The notes under the pieces are model-generated. The model did no database searches. It was not told the DNA's origin and worked only from the letters and a program-made list of their open reading frames with translations. A program made the translations under genes and the position numbers. 64,000 nucleotides of DNA from Trichoplax sp. H2 (taxonomy: Eukaryota; Placozoa; Uniplacotomia; Trichoplacea): assembly GCA_003344405.1 (NCBI GenBank), contig NOWV01000042.1, forward strand, positions 372,001 to 436,000. Reading direction: 5' to 3'. This document shows positions 50,392 to 62,500 of this stretch, in pieces; positions within the stretch are counted from its first letter, which is position 1, and every line of letters begins with the position of its first letter.

Positions 50392-50637
50392 TCAGTGATA
50401 CTTTCGCTGGCGATCATGGATTATATGTCTGTATTCGAAAAAGGCGTAATTGACGACAACGACACCAAGAACAATATGAACAAAAGGCCTCAAACGCGTT
50501 CTACGGGCAGTAAAATTTCGTTGTACATAGTTGCCATAGACAGTTGATATTCGCTGCTTTAGTACACTAGGTTTAACATTCTGAGAAAGCCAAGTACCAA
50601 AATCGCGAAGCTTTACATCTCCAAAATTCGACGCCAT
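50392..50637 (-). CDS. ATP5MF: Mitochondrial ATP synthase subunit f
   Basis: Small membrane subunit of the F1Fo ATP synthase Fo sector in the inner mitochondrial membrane, involved in dimer and cristae shape. The model is 81 aa in one exon, starting at the ATG at 50635-50637; the open frame extends four codons upstream only via TTG. It matches animal subunit f in order: a soluble start with VKLRDFGTWL, a basic linker with a Tyr (YGNYVQRNF), one transmembrane helix (PFVHIVLGVVVVNYAFF), and the conserved C-terminal tail HDRQRKYH (animal consensus close to HERLRKYH). It is slightly shorter than the human protein (94 aa). No cleavable presequence is needed. The gene is head to head with MRPL38. 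Confidence 0.93.
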   Translation of the reverse strand: MASNFGDVKLRDFGTWLSQNVKPSVLKQRISTVYGNYVQRNFTARRTRLRPFVHIVLGVVVVNYAFFEYRHIIHDRQRKYH

Positions 50638-51390
50638 ATTGCTTGTCAAAGTGTGGCTACTTTTTCAACGTCTGCGTTAGGTAAAAAGCGCAGGTGCAAC
50701 GATATGCCGTGGTCTTTCGACCATCATCGATAGAGATTAAAAAACTCCATGACCACTATATGGTATACACCGTACATTATGTATTGAATCAGTAGATGGT
50801 GGACAGGCTGTACAGTACAATACATTACAGTACAGTGTACTGTAGTGTAAAATGTACTGTACTGTTCTATACGCTTTTTTTAATCGCCCGCTCGTTGAAC
50901 TGTTTAGTATAGTCGTCGATGTGTACTATTGCGCAGTCCTGTACTGTATATAGTTTAGCACACCTGCACGCGATCTCACTGCAAGCTGGGGTCCTGTGCG
51001 ACTTCAGCTAATAAAACTTCCATCATAGCGACGAGCTTGAGGACCAATATCAATTCATATCATTAATAGTTCAAATTTTAGTCAATCACTTATCCAGTAG
51101 TGTTACGTTAAACAAGATTGTATCATGCAAATTACCTATAAGAGTAGTGGATAAACGTGCTGTATTCAGACTCAATAGTAAAGGAATAAAGGAATTCTTC
51201 CAATTAGCTTTGGCTTAGCTACCGAATCAGATCCAGCTGGCATTAATCTTTCCATTACTTTATGCGGTTATCCTACCCATTTCTGCCAAGTAGGTTATTC
51301 ATTTTACTTGATTAACAAATAATTCAAGATTTTTATTGGAGATACTGTGGTGCTATACTGCATATGAGATAACAGCACCGAATAGAAGTT
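50638..51390. promoter_or_regulatory. Shared 5' region of ATP5MF and MRPL38 with a GTAC tract
   Basis: 753 bp between two divergent start codons. A dense GTAC palindromic tract lies at about 50805-50876, with another short one near 50940. That both genes act in mitochondria suggests a bidirectional promoter. This is inferred from position only; I see no TATA box I would trust. Confidence 0.45.
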
Positions 51391-53248
51391 ATGGAGATTT
51401 CAATTCGATCCCTCGTTGGAAGATCATCTTCGATTGCAAGGAGTAGAATTTTCCTACAAGGCTGCATTGCATGCCGTAATTCAACCTTATGTGAGTTATA
51501 GAATCTAGATAAACTGATCTAATATTCGATACAGTTAAATTGATTTTTCAGCTATAATCTAGCCTTATCTAAAATGGGTCAATTTAATTCTATATCTTGA
51601 TAACAGCTGCTAGCCAACCTAATATCAACGACTTACCGGTAGCAGACCTGACCAAATCTCAAAGGAAATCCATACTGCATCATAATAAGAGAAGCATTCA
51701 ACTTGAACAGGCTTCTAGACGTAAAGAACGTAAGCTAACAGTCTTACTAACTTTAAATACAAGTAACCTGACCTTGCTAACTTGATAGGGTTAAACTTGC
51801 TATTCGTACTTTACTTGAATTAAGCTCTATCGTTGTATATTAGTTTAGTATCTGCAGTAATGCACTGTTTCGGGGTTTGATTATAATTATATTTTCACTT
51901 TTATAACTCTGCATAATGCAACCTTGGCCCAATAACATCCCTTGTAGTTCAAATACCCTTAAGTCGAGTGTATGATGATTGGCTGTCTACTACTGGCCCA
52001 AAGCATGTCATGACTGTGGCTGAACACTATGGTATATTTAAGGATGTACTTATGGATTATCCCTTTTTTCCTACCGTCAATTTTGGAGTTGAGTATCCGA
52101 ACTATCGAGTGCAATGGGGCAATTTAATATCACCATCAAAGGTAACTAGTTACTTATGGGAAAGTAATACACCCATTCGATATCAATTGGTTGTGTCACA
52201 AGCAATTGTGATGCATTAAATTGAGACACCGTTTACTTAGGACATACTATCATTTTATTCTGATTACTCTAGACTGTAGCTCGTCCAAAAATTTCATTTG
52301 CACCGAAACATAATGACGGTTTATGGACATTAATTATGATCAATCCTGGTAAGAAAACCATTTCATGCTGATGATCTTGATAATAACTATTAATATATTA
52401 CAGTACATAAACTGTTCGTGTTATCTTGATAAATATTGCTTTGAAGATGGATGCAGTATTAACTAGAGCTCAATATAAATATAATCTCTTACAGATGGAG
52501 TATTTATCGAAAATCAACAGGAATCTGAAATTTTGCATTGGTTATTGTATGTCAACGGATATTAAAAATACTTCCTACTTTTATCTTTAGCCCAAAGTTA
52601 TGATGTGATAAGGTTATCCATGAAATGATATATATATATATCTTTCAGGATTAATATGGCGCCTTCAACAGCTATTAAAGGCGTAGAAGCTTGTAAATAC
52701 TTGCAGCCTTTACCTATTAGAGGCACTGGATACCATCGATTAATATTTCTATTATGCAAACAAAGCAGGGAAATACCAGTTCCAGATCAAATCACGGACA
52801 TTGCTGAGTTAGTTATTAATTTAGCTTTTAAAGCCATTTCTATCATCTAAAATTTTTACATATTTAGAAATGATGACCATAAAGATGTTAGTAACAATAC
52901 TGACATACTGTATACAATTACATTGTAGTCGTTCTTTCTCAACATACAACTTCTTAATACAACATCAAGACTCTCTTAAGCCAGTTGGACTAAGATTTTT
53001 TCAATCTGATTGGGACAAATCAGTAACAACAAGTTTCCGGAAAATGCTAGGTAAGTCTAAATGAGTCTTATTACTTTATTGATGCATTTAACAATAATAA
53101 GGTATTAATTAATCGTTGTTAACGCTGTAATGCAGGAATGAACGAGCCTACGTATAGCGCGCAACCTATACCTCTATCTAAATCTCGATTAAAGAAATAC
53201 AAGCACAGAAATATTTACAAGAACAAGGAAAAGTTGTTTAGAGCTTAA
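51391..53248 (+). CDS. MRPL38: Mitochondrial ribosomal protein bL38m
   Basis: Large-subunit mitoribosomal protein with a phosphatidylethanolamine-binding-protein-like fold. Eight exons: 51391-51490, 51607-51729, 51948-52141, 52273-52348, 52495-52546, 52649-52807, 52929-53050, 53136-53248 (939 nt, 312 aa, in frame). The first exon gives a Ser/Arg-rich, acid-free start after residue 2 (SIRSLVGRSSSIARSR), typical of a mitochondrial presequence. It is followed by a Lys/Arg-rich helix (QLEQASRRKE) and the family core: VYDDWLSTTGPKHV, AEHYGIFKDVL, QWGNLISPSK, GLWTLIMINPDG, LPIRGTGYHRLIFLLCKQ, GLRFFQSDWDKSVT, NEPTYS. These align in order with human MRPL38 (380 aa), whose N-terminal linker is longer. 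The basic C-terminus (KSRLKKYKHRNIYKNKEK) suits rRNA contact. The junction of exons 1 and 2 is the least certain part. Confidence 0.94.
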
Positions 53249-53977
53249 CCATGTATCATTTCTATATTGTAGCTATTTGTAGTTATACTTTGCCAATGCC
53301 TGTAATGCGTCAATTTTATTGTTTTTTTAAAATGCACATCTTTAAATATACCCAAGACAAATTATTATTTGCTTTGATATGTAATCTATAAGCTCAATCT
53401 GTGGCAATATTTCAATATTTTGATCTCCATCTCTATTCTTTACATTACGATTTGGAAAGCATCTCGTAGTGTAGCAATCTAATAATCATATTAAACTGTT
53501 TAATTTTGTAAGGCATCTTTAATGATCAGCTTTGATATCCCGATAGCAACATAATGTCCTATATATCTTTACAGTTTAGTGATGGCTTATTACTGTAAAT
53601 TTGTCTCCATAAAAAGCGATGGAAAGAATTGAAGAACATTTACAGTGCATGATTCACGTAATTAGTCGATAGTGTAAGTGGTGGTCAAGGTGTTGTATGA
53701 TCGATCATACGAAAGATTATAAAGACGGTTGAAATTGATCATTCTCGAGCTCTGAGTACTTGCTAACTACTGTATGTAGGAATCTGATTACATTGTAAAC
53801 AGCTTATAAATTACAATTTTAGCTGTCCAAATCACGGAATAGCAGCACTCGCCACACTATCCATACAGTAACGTAGAGCTCGCTAGCAACACGGATAATG
53901 GCTGTATCATAGTGATACTCTATGCAGCATTGTTGCCACTGCCATATGACCGTAGTGCAAGGGCGGACAGAACCAGA
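53249..53977. other. Intergenic stretch downstream of MRPL38
   Basis: AT-rich 3' flank of MRPL38, becoming less AT-rich from about 53820. No gene seen. Confidence 0.5.
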
Positions 53978-53985
53978 ACCCTAAC

Positions 53986-54178
53986 CAGGGGGACTACTCA
54001 ATTTGAAAATTCTCCTCTCAAAGCCGCAACTAAACCATTTCCCCTATACTAAAAATATACCAGACATTGTTGGTATTAGGTACTGTCGATTCATTGCCTG
54101 TCTCGTGTATTATTAGTATAAGGGAAAATTTTTTAATTACGGCTTTGAGGGGAGAATTTGGAGCTTGAGTAGTCCCTG
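53986..54178. mobile_element. hAT-like foldback MITE, 193 bp
   Basis: Non-autonomous DNA element. The ends are inverted repeats of about 75 bp that start CAGGG and share GACTACTCAA, AATTCTCC, CTCAAAGCCG, AAATTTTCCC-like and TATACTA segments, around a central part of about 60 bp. The 7-bp sequence CCCTAAC flanks it directly on both sides (53979-53985 and 54179-54185), as expected of a target-site duplication. CAGGG ends and a duplication of about 8 bp are typical of hAT elements; here 7 bp match perfectly. It has no coding capacity and lies upstream of DENND11. Confidence 0.85.
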
Positions 54179-54199
54179 CCCTAACCTGCAAACTCCGTC

Positions 54200-54290
54200 T
54201 TGTACTGTGTTTAGTACTGTACTACTATACCGTATTTTGGGCTTCGGTTTTACCATACCGTGTACAGTTATACTATACTATAACTGTTTG
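54200..54290. repeat. GTAC/TATAC-rich tract upstream of DENND11
   Basis: A short tract with tagtactgtactactatacc and cataccgtgtacagttatac, ending about 215 bp upstream of the DENND11 start codon. Less regular than the tracts near PDF and HSF. Confidence 0.6.
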
Positions 54291-54505
54291 GCAATGCATG
54301 ACGCACTTCCATAGTTCTACGTCATGAATCAAGGTTAATAGGCTGGAATTACAAATTTCTCGCTAAAATTCATCAATCAGACCATTGCTTTGCCTCATTA
54401 ATTACTTAATCGACACAGAAATAAGCCATACTGATGATGATAGCTATGTTCTATCATATTACTATTGTCTGATGAATCGAAATCAATTAGTGTAAGTATA
54501 GCAAG

Positions 54506-57500
54506 ATGGCAATGTCAGACAACGAAAGACAACCGTTACTGGAGAATCTGCTCGATCAAAGCCCCCAAAAGACTAGCTATGACCGAAAAACATTTCAGCC
54601 TGACCTATCGCGATATCCATCAACACCAACACTGAATAATCGCTTATTAAAGAATCATGTTGTGGCTTTATTTGTAATCAGTTTCGATACTAAAAGTGGT
54701 AAATTATTGATAAAATATCAAGTCAACGTTTTATTCCTTTACAATAAAATCAGGCAGTCCAGTACTACTTGTCCATTGATTCATTGCATGCTAGACTACG
54801 CGTTATTGTAAATAAATTATGGCTATGGTGTTTTATCCTTATAATATCGATTCTACTCTATTATGTATTCGTCTTCTATCATCCATTCACTGGATACTGT
54901 AATCATTGATGAAATATCACGCGATGCTTTTTAGTAAAATAGTAATACACTTGAAATAACACGATCACCATGTAAACATGTACTCTCCTTGCGGACTGTA
55001 GGGAATGTTGTCGAATACTGTGTACCCAGTGGAGTACAATTGAATGCCGTTGAATTTAAAGCAATGCCAAGTGGTAGCCACACAGTCTCTGAAGATTTTG
55101 TGTAAGCTTAACATAAGTGATATTGATCTTTTATCCAATCATTCTTATTTCTTTACAAGTACCTACCAGTTTTCAGTGTATCAAAATTTTAGTTGCCATC
55201 AACTTGTTTTGTTGGTAAGATAAATATGTGTAGAACCCGTGGTCGGCAACATAAAATAAGATGCAATCATCACTTTTATTTACAGTAGTCTTTACTTATA
55301 GTTAATTACTGAAGATTTTGCACATGCTTAATGCATATCAATGACATTCGTACTTCATCGCCATCTTATTTCTCTAAAGCGCCTACGAACTACCAATACA
55401 CGTAACTTTAGCTTCCATCATCCTGTTCAATTGACATACCAATGTTTAGGAGCTACACTTATGTACAGTGGCCATTACATTGTTGCTGAAGATTTGGTAT
55501 AAAGCTAACATGCATAAGTGATAATCGTATTTCATAGTGGCTTTGTCATCTCTTCATATATAGCTAGAGAGCTAGTTGTGTACGAAATTTTAACTACCAT
55601 CATCTCTTCACTAAAATACTTTAGAGCAGTATAGGAAACTGTAAATAGGACCAAAATACATTACGTAATTACGAAAGATAATCGCCGTAGTCCATCCTTC
55701 CGCACTATGGTATTGATTAGACACTTTAAAAGAATAAATATAGATTATATATATGATGTGTCCATTGTACAATCACAAGTCTTATGCATCGCGCTCGAGT
55801 GTGCTATTACACAGTGGCCAAATCATCAGCATTTATTTTTATATTGAAATCGCTGGTGTTTTATAATTAATAATGTATAATTAAAAATATGGCTTAATCT
55901 CCTTGCTGCTAATATACTGTAATATGCCTATACTCTATCTTTGGTAATCAGATATTTCAGAAATGGCCAAGATCTATATGGACTTAGCTGCTTTAAAAGA
56001 ATTCAAGTCGATAACCAAGAAGAACGCGGTGTACGTATGAAATCAGTCGGAATACTTTGTAAGCATTTCATAACCTTGCATTTACACATGCCTTTCTTGG
56101 AGAGCGAAGTTGTGTAAGTAAGATAATTTTATCAACAAAGCCTTTAACCATAGAAAATGATCATTAGTCTACCATAAATTAAAATATTACTGATATTTGA
56201 TTAAATAAAACTCTTGCTTACAATTATATTATTAACCTTTTAACCACTTTACAGAGAATTCTCATGAAAGTCATCTAAAGTTATCCCATATATTTTCTTT
56301 ATACTTTATAGAAAGCAGTTAAATAGCCCGGGTAACTATCAAAGATTACAAGAGTATTTTACCAATAATATAGATTTAAATGAATCCTTAATTCAACCTT
56401 ATGGAAGTAATACATCAGTATTGAAGGTAAGGTTATTAATTAGCGAATATACTGAATATCATTATAGCGTTGCCAAAATTACTCATATCTTAACTATCGC
56501 TTTAAAACATAATTTCTTTTATTTTATCGGGCTTTAAAATATCTTGCATAATCGAAATGTTGATAAGATTTAATCTTGTAAAGTACCTATTTTTCTATGC
56601 CACCTAACGAATGAATTCATTTATATGCACAGATTACACATCCTGCTGGATGCTTTTCTCAGTTTATTAAGTTTTTCGGTGTAAAGATATTTCCACTATG
56701 GAGACTTATTTTATTACAAAAAAAAATCCTATTTTACTCCCCACCACCTGTTGGCATCGCTTGCTATCGGGGTAAATCATACTCATTGATGATTGCAATC
56801 TTTACGAAATTTCGATCGCGATTGTCGTCTATAGCGTCTGAAAACGTTTCAAATTACAATTATAAATGAAAATTTATACTTTTATTAAATTTAGTATACT
56901 GCTGCAGCTTGTTGTCGTCATCATCCATATCGCTGCGTGAATCACAAACTCAACCACAATTCTACGTAAATGTAGCTGACATTGCCGAACTATCATCTAC
57001 AAAAACTTATGTTGCATGTGAGGCTTAATTATATTACTTACTATTTGTAATTCTGACTGAAATTCTAAGTGCTTATCGTTGTAACTACGCTGCATAATTA
57101 CCTATTTACATATTTTTTCTTGATTACGTTAATGTATGATTAATATTGAACTGTAGGTACCACGGAGAAAGTTTTTGAGAGTAAGAAAAACTTATATGAC
57201 GCCTTCATCGATATTCGGAACATAAGTTCTACATCTCCCAATATTGAACCTTTAACAAAAGTCACTTCTGAAGACAGAAAGAGATTCGCTGCCCTTTCTC
57301 AATTAAGGTTCAGTATTCGAATACACATCTTTCATATAGGCTTACAAAAATCTATTTATAAATGTTTCAGAATAGCGTTAGATAGTGATATATTTAGCTA
57401 TTGACATGATTATAAAAATATATGTAACGTATCCTAATAGACCGATTGGTAGTCTGCAAGAGCAACTTCAACAGGGTGATGAAGAAAGTGAAGAAAAATA

Positions 57501-57774
57501 TATCCGGTAAATTAATTGCATCATTTTCTCTGATTATTTTACTGTAACTATACATTTAAAACAAAATTTTGCCCATAGATTTTTCCGCGCTATGAACGAC
57601 ATCTTGTTCCAGAAATTGACCGATATTTCAAGTAACCCGGATAATCAGATTTCTAACTCGGAACTTGAGGAAATGGGACTATATCCTGGTGCAGATAAAG
57701 TATTCTTAACTCAGTTAATCGAGTTATACAACTTTAATGTTGATTTACAACCGGACTGTGTGTTTTGCTGTTAA
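54506..57774 (+). CDS. DENND11: DENN domain-containing protein 11 (LCHN), 9 exons
   Basis: DENN-family protein, a likely Rab guanine-nucleotide exchange factor; cytoplasmic. Exons: 54506-54698, 55002-55101, 55952-56113, 56312-56426, 56633-56771, 56895-57017, 57157-57307, 57441-57506, 57579-57774 (1245 nt, 414 aa, in frame). The N-terminus has a QPLLENLL segment, then the core begins with [62 protein letters not shown] and [12 protein letters not shown] central piece ([20 protein letters not shown]) corresponds to the conserved DENN core strand and helix. The C-terminal part ends FCC. Order and spacing match animal LCHN (human 455 aa). Intron 2 (55102-55951) holds degenerate copies of the exon 2 end. 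The start is the first ATG of the open frame (AAGATGG context). Confidence 0.93.
55060..55640 (+). repeat. Three degenerate copies of the exon 2 end and following intron in DENND11
   Basis: The segment CTGAAGATTT at the exon 2 end recurs twice in intron 2; its gaagattt core is at 55091, 55311 and 55488. In each copy a second landmark, an aatttta-like stretch followed by gccatca/tccatca/accatca, lies 92-99 bases downstream (55184, 55403, 55587). The third copy also resembles the exon sequence before the motif (gtggccattacattgttg against gtggtagccacacagtct). The extra copies are not needed for the reading frame and have lost good donors. Confidence 0.75.
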
Positions 57775-58677
57775 GATTTATTCTATTGTGTTTTTGTACC
57801 TAGATCTTTGATATAGCGGTGCTAACCCATTAGCTATTATTTGAATGAAAGCGTTATATAGTTTAGCGAGATTTTATCGAATACAAAGTCACAATATTTT
57901 TTACAGTTTAACCCTTTAAAAGCATATTAAATCACACTTGAAATAGATACTATATTATTATGAAAAGAATGACAGATGGCTGTATATTGACGCTGTTTGG
58001 CTATTTACTTAAAAGGCTATTACTCAATAAATGAGATTGCAAAAATTCTATCTGCATTTAAAAACTTTCCAATAATAATTGGTTGATTAAGTCATAAACT
58101 GTATACATATATTACGTATATTCGTAGTATTTCTTAGAGTTTAAGAAACTATAATTTGTAACGTCTATTTGATTACATTGGATAAACGAAGATTAACTGA
58201 CGATTAATTATAGCTAGCTATAGATGTTATCCAAATACTATTGATATTGTTTCTAGTTGTAATGATACATCATGGTACGTATATTTTGAAGGCTAGGATT
58301 CCTTCATTTATTATTTTTAAACAATATTACTTATTAAAGTGAAAGAATGATACATTCCTTCTATAGTTGCTTATACGCACTTGATAAGGAAGGCCTAGCT
58401 ACTCTTTAAAGAATAGTTATAGCCTTTTATTGCAAGCTATGTACATTCTGTTATTTTACAAATTCGTTATTCATGAAATGCATGGCACATACGAAACATT
58501 AGATATTAATACAAATTCATAATAATTGAATCCGTAATAAATGTTAATGTTATAGTGACTAGCTACAAATATATCATCTATTCGGATATAAAATGCTAAG
58601 TAAAAGCATCAGATGGCAAATAGAATGAAGTATCGCAAATTATAAACCTCAAGGTAATACTACATATCAACAAGTCT
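57775..58677. other. Convergent intergenic region DENND11/CFAP119
   Basis: AT-rich 3' flanks of two converging genes. No open frame or repeat worth noting. Confidence 0.5.
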
Positions 58678-59529
58678 TTATCTTCTCTTTGTTTTACTTC
58701 CTTTGCCACCCTTTCCTATAACAGATTCTTCAACAGCTTTAATTTTAGAAGTTATAATGTCATCATTTTGCCTAATCTGATGATCTATTGTCAATTTCAT
58801 TTGTTGTAATTGTTCCTGTAATGTGGTAGTTATAAGTGTTTTTATTCTATTTTTTGAATCATCAGCTTCATCTGCTTCGACTTCTTCTCCTTTAATAGAA
58901 TCTGTCGTCTCTGTGGTTTCACCCTTTGTTTCTACAATTTCTTCAATTTCCTTATCACCTGTATCTTCTTCTACATCATCATTCTTTTCCTCTTCTACAG
59001 GTATTAATTGATTAGCAGGCATTCCAACATAATCGAACGCAATATCCATCCTTATTTTGGGAGTAAAAGCATACTTATATAATTTTAAGTGTCTAAAATA
59101 CGTATTGATAACGTAAGTTATAATTAACTTGACTTGTATGACAGAAAAGATATAAATACTGTATGGTGGTCTATTAACACTATGACAGAATAGTAGTTCC
59201 TTGAAATATTTATAGACGGCTTCTATATTCCCAAATGGTGTATCGATATTAGCCATATGCACTCTCTTGACAATAGAGAAAAAAGCTGATGTTTGTTCCT
59301 GAGAGAAATTATTTTCCTTAGCAAACTGCAGGGTATAATAAAAAAGGTCTATAATAATGCCCATCTTTAAATCTTTATCATAGTCACGTAGGTTAAACAT
59401 TTCAGCCAGTATTCCTTTAACATCTTCAGCAGTTCCACATGCATCAATTCTATCCAGTTGCCCAGTATTTAAATCTTCCCATATGCAGACCGAAGGTTTT
59501 AAAGTACTTGGAATATGAATGACATTCAT
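58678..59529 (-). CDS. CFAP119: Cilia- and flagella-associated protein 119 (CCDC189 family), intronless
   Basis: Ciliary/sperm flagellar protein with a conserved N-terminal helical domain. The model is 283 aa in one exon, starting at the ATG at 59527-59529; the open frame extends one codon further only via GTG. Family landmarks run in order through residues 1-175: VCIWEDLNTGQLDRI, AEDVKGILAEMF, MGIIIDLFYYTLQF, FSQEQTSAFFSIVKRVH, TPFGNIEAVYKYF, LFCHSVNRPPYSI, INTYFRHLKLYKYAFTPKI, YVGMPANQL. These match vertebrate CCDC189 closely. Then come a strongly acidic stretch (about 180-230, rich in Glu, Asp and Thr), a predicted coiled coil (LQEQLQQMKLTIDHQI) and a basic tail (KGGKGSKTKRR). It implies that the organism has motile cilia. 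No neighbour shares this function. Confidence 0.95.
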   Translation of the reverse strand: MNVIHIPSTLKPSVCIWEDLNTGQLDRIDACGTAEDVKGILAEMFNLRDYDKDLKMGIIIDLFYYTLQFAKENNFSQEQTSAFFSIVKRVHMANIDTPFGNIEAVYKYFKELLFCHSVNRPPYSIYIFSVIQVKLIITYVINTYFRHLKLYKYAFTPKIRMDIAFDYVGMPANQLIPVEEEKNDDVEEDTGDKEIEEIVETKGETTETTDSIKGEEVEADEADDSKNRIKTLITTTLQEQLQQMKLTIDHQIRQNDDIITSKIKAVEESVIGKGGKGSKTKRR

Positions 59530-62500
59530 CACGACAATACTGAATTCAGTCTGTTAACGACTTCACGTTGATCGAAGAATCGAAGTAAAATGTGTTTAGA
59601 ATTAGAAGTTTTTAGATCTATGTGGCGTACCCCAATGGTTGTTTTGATCAAGCTAAAATTCCAATTAGCAAAATATTGACAAATTAATAAGATCTGATAG
59701 TGGAGAAGAGACTAAGTAGATCGTTACTGGATAGCCTATGACGTATTGAATAATGCGATAAAGTACTTACAAGTTAAAATTGATTACTTACAGTTCGGTT
59801 AGTAAGTGATTTGATAGTGATGCAGTAATGTAGAGATCAAAATTTATAATGTTAAGCCTCGACTCCTTAAGGCTATTGGCATAACTATAAGAGAGCTCTA
59901 AGACCGAGTAGAAATTGTGTTATCGTATTAATTCCGTTGCTATGAAACCATCGAGCATGCGTATACTTACGGTACGCGGTGTTCTACTAAAAGTGTGTGT
60001 CGCAATAATAATGTAGTAATGATACTCTGACAAGATGAAGCAAGCTATACTCTATCATATAATAAGTTAATCGCCGTAGAGTCTGTATAGGAACTAGAAT
60101 CTGTCTCCAGCATCTACCTCTTTGCTACTCTATGTAGAAATCTAATCAAATCTAATAATAATAATTAATATATACTGCCAATCTCAACGAAATCAGTCAA
60201 GCGTTCGAAAAATTTAAGATAGGATTTGCACCTTATAATATAAAGTATAGCTAATGAGTAGATGCAAATGAAGTCATCTATAGAAAATAGCAAATCGGGC
60301 CATGTACCACGACAACGCAGATTTTTAAAATAGCAGTTGCATTTATAACAATGCTAACAACTTCTTGCAAGGGTTGTTGGCGAGCTAATGGTGGTGAAAT
60401 CAGCTGTAGAAATGCATTATCTCGAGAAATAGTTTGAATATTAAAAATAGTGAAAAATTAGTTAGTATGAGAGAATATGCGGGTAGTATGAAATACGGAG
60501 ATAGTACACTGAATCTGCAACTCGGCATACAGAAATTTCCTCATATACAGTGCAGCATGCAGCATGATATGCAGTGATACTGTATTTGGTGACGGGTTTA
60601 AGAGATTAAATCAAATTGCAGGCGAAATGCGTTTAAATCATAAAATAAAATTTTCCATTGCGTTCCATCATCTAACTGATGTTCGTAGATCTCGGCTGGA
60701 GAACTGTTTTTCATCTAATTTATTAAAACTAAACGATCAGGTGCTATCCCTTATTATCTGCTTATCAATACGAGCAGCATACAAAATCTACTTGAATTAC
60801 AGATAACATCAGTAAGCAACTGTGCATCCTAACATGGCGGTTCTATTACTTATAAAATACGTTCCTACTGGGTAGAGTACAGTTACTGAAGCTTATGCTT
60901 TCCTATTATATGGAGGGATTAGATGAAAGTTTCCATTTTTCGCTTCAACACCTCACTCAAGCTCCGCGATTTCTACTTTTGAATGGCACGCTCTAAAATC
61001 TAAAGAATATTGAATATACAGTAGGCTGACTTCTCCACAATCTGCATTTCATAATTAACATAATAAATGCTTTTGTAATGCAAAGTGTATTAACAAAAAT
61101 TAAAATTTCTCATTACTAGAAATGATCCCTGATCGATCATTAAATTGTATTAGAAGATTCTCAGTCTGAACCTAAGTGAATATATTTTATTATTTGAGAT
61201 AGATGAGGTACGCATTTGCCTTCCTATGTCTCTACCTCTGACGAATATCATATAATGCACTGTACGTTTAGTTACTTCGTAATTACAATTACAGAGGTTC
61301 GACATAAATGTAATATAATACCATCTATAATTTTAAGGCAAGCCCTGAACAAAATTAAATTACAATTTAATTACTTGGAGCTATAATAAAAGAATTAGCT
61401 CGCATTCGAGCATTCCATTGGGTAATCCTTTTATTACAATAGCACAAATGCAAATTTGATCTCTGGGTAAACATCCATTCTTCGCTCCAGCAACAGACGT
61501 TATCCTATTAATGACCTTCAAGAAATCATAATAATTATAATTACATTATAAAATTGAAAGGAAGTTTTGAGTAGCTGCTTTGTAAATAGATCAAATTTAA
61601 TGTGCAGCATTTGCATGAACAGATAAGTCAGACTTAAAGCGATCATCAAGTAAAAATAACGATCAAGTTAAGCAGGCGTATTGGTCATAGCATTATGATC
61701 ACTGACTTGCTGCCGAAGTGTCTTGCTAAATCACTTTGTATATAAATGACTTAAAACTAATGTAGGTGATATACTGTAGGTAAAGAAAAATGAGAAGAAT
61801 GATATTTGTGATCTTTGAGACCTCTATTACGAATATTATATAATTAATAGGTGATTAATATTTATGAAAAAAACGTTATCACAAGTATGCAAATGGCATT
61901 GCATCATTTCTATCTACCACTAATCAAAGATAAAGTGCTATTAGACAGTAGAAAAATGTGGATGGAGTAGTTAATCATTATGATATTATTTCCGTTTGCA
62001 TCTATACCAACAAAGATTTGGTGTCAATTGATAACGGAAAATGAGAAAGTCATCGTAAAATAGTTTGACATTATCATACGATTACCGTTAAAATCTATAA
62101 CAACATAGATCTAATGCGATAGGCAACGGAAAATGAGAAAAATAAATGGAATAATTGGGCATTAGCAAATCGTTTCTATTGATATCTGTATACACTAGTA
62201 ATCAATGATACAGTACTATTAGAAACTGGAGAAGTGCAGATGGCGAGTCGTTGAAATGACTAGCGTGATCATTGAAAGATATTAACTCGAACACAATATT
62301 GCTGTAAGGGTATTAATGAGGCTAGCCAATGTACTAAATGCTACTATGTCATTGCATAAAATCTATTGCAGCACTCTACATCGTCATTTTAATGATGGAA
62401 TTGTGATGATACAGGAAAGAATATGTACAATATTAGTAATGGAAAATACAATGCCTCAGGCATTCTTTATTAGAAGAGTTTATGCATTGCAATAAAATCA

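Noticed and set aside
60564-60806. Plus-strand frame of 80 codons
   Set aside because: No motif, no splice partners, average composition for the region.
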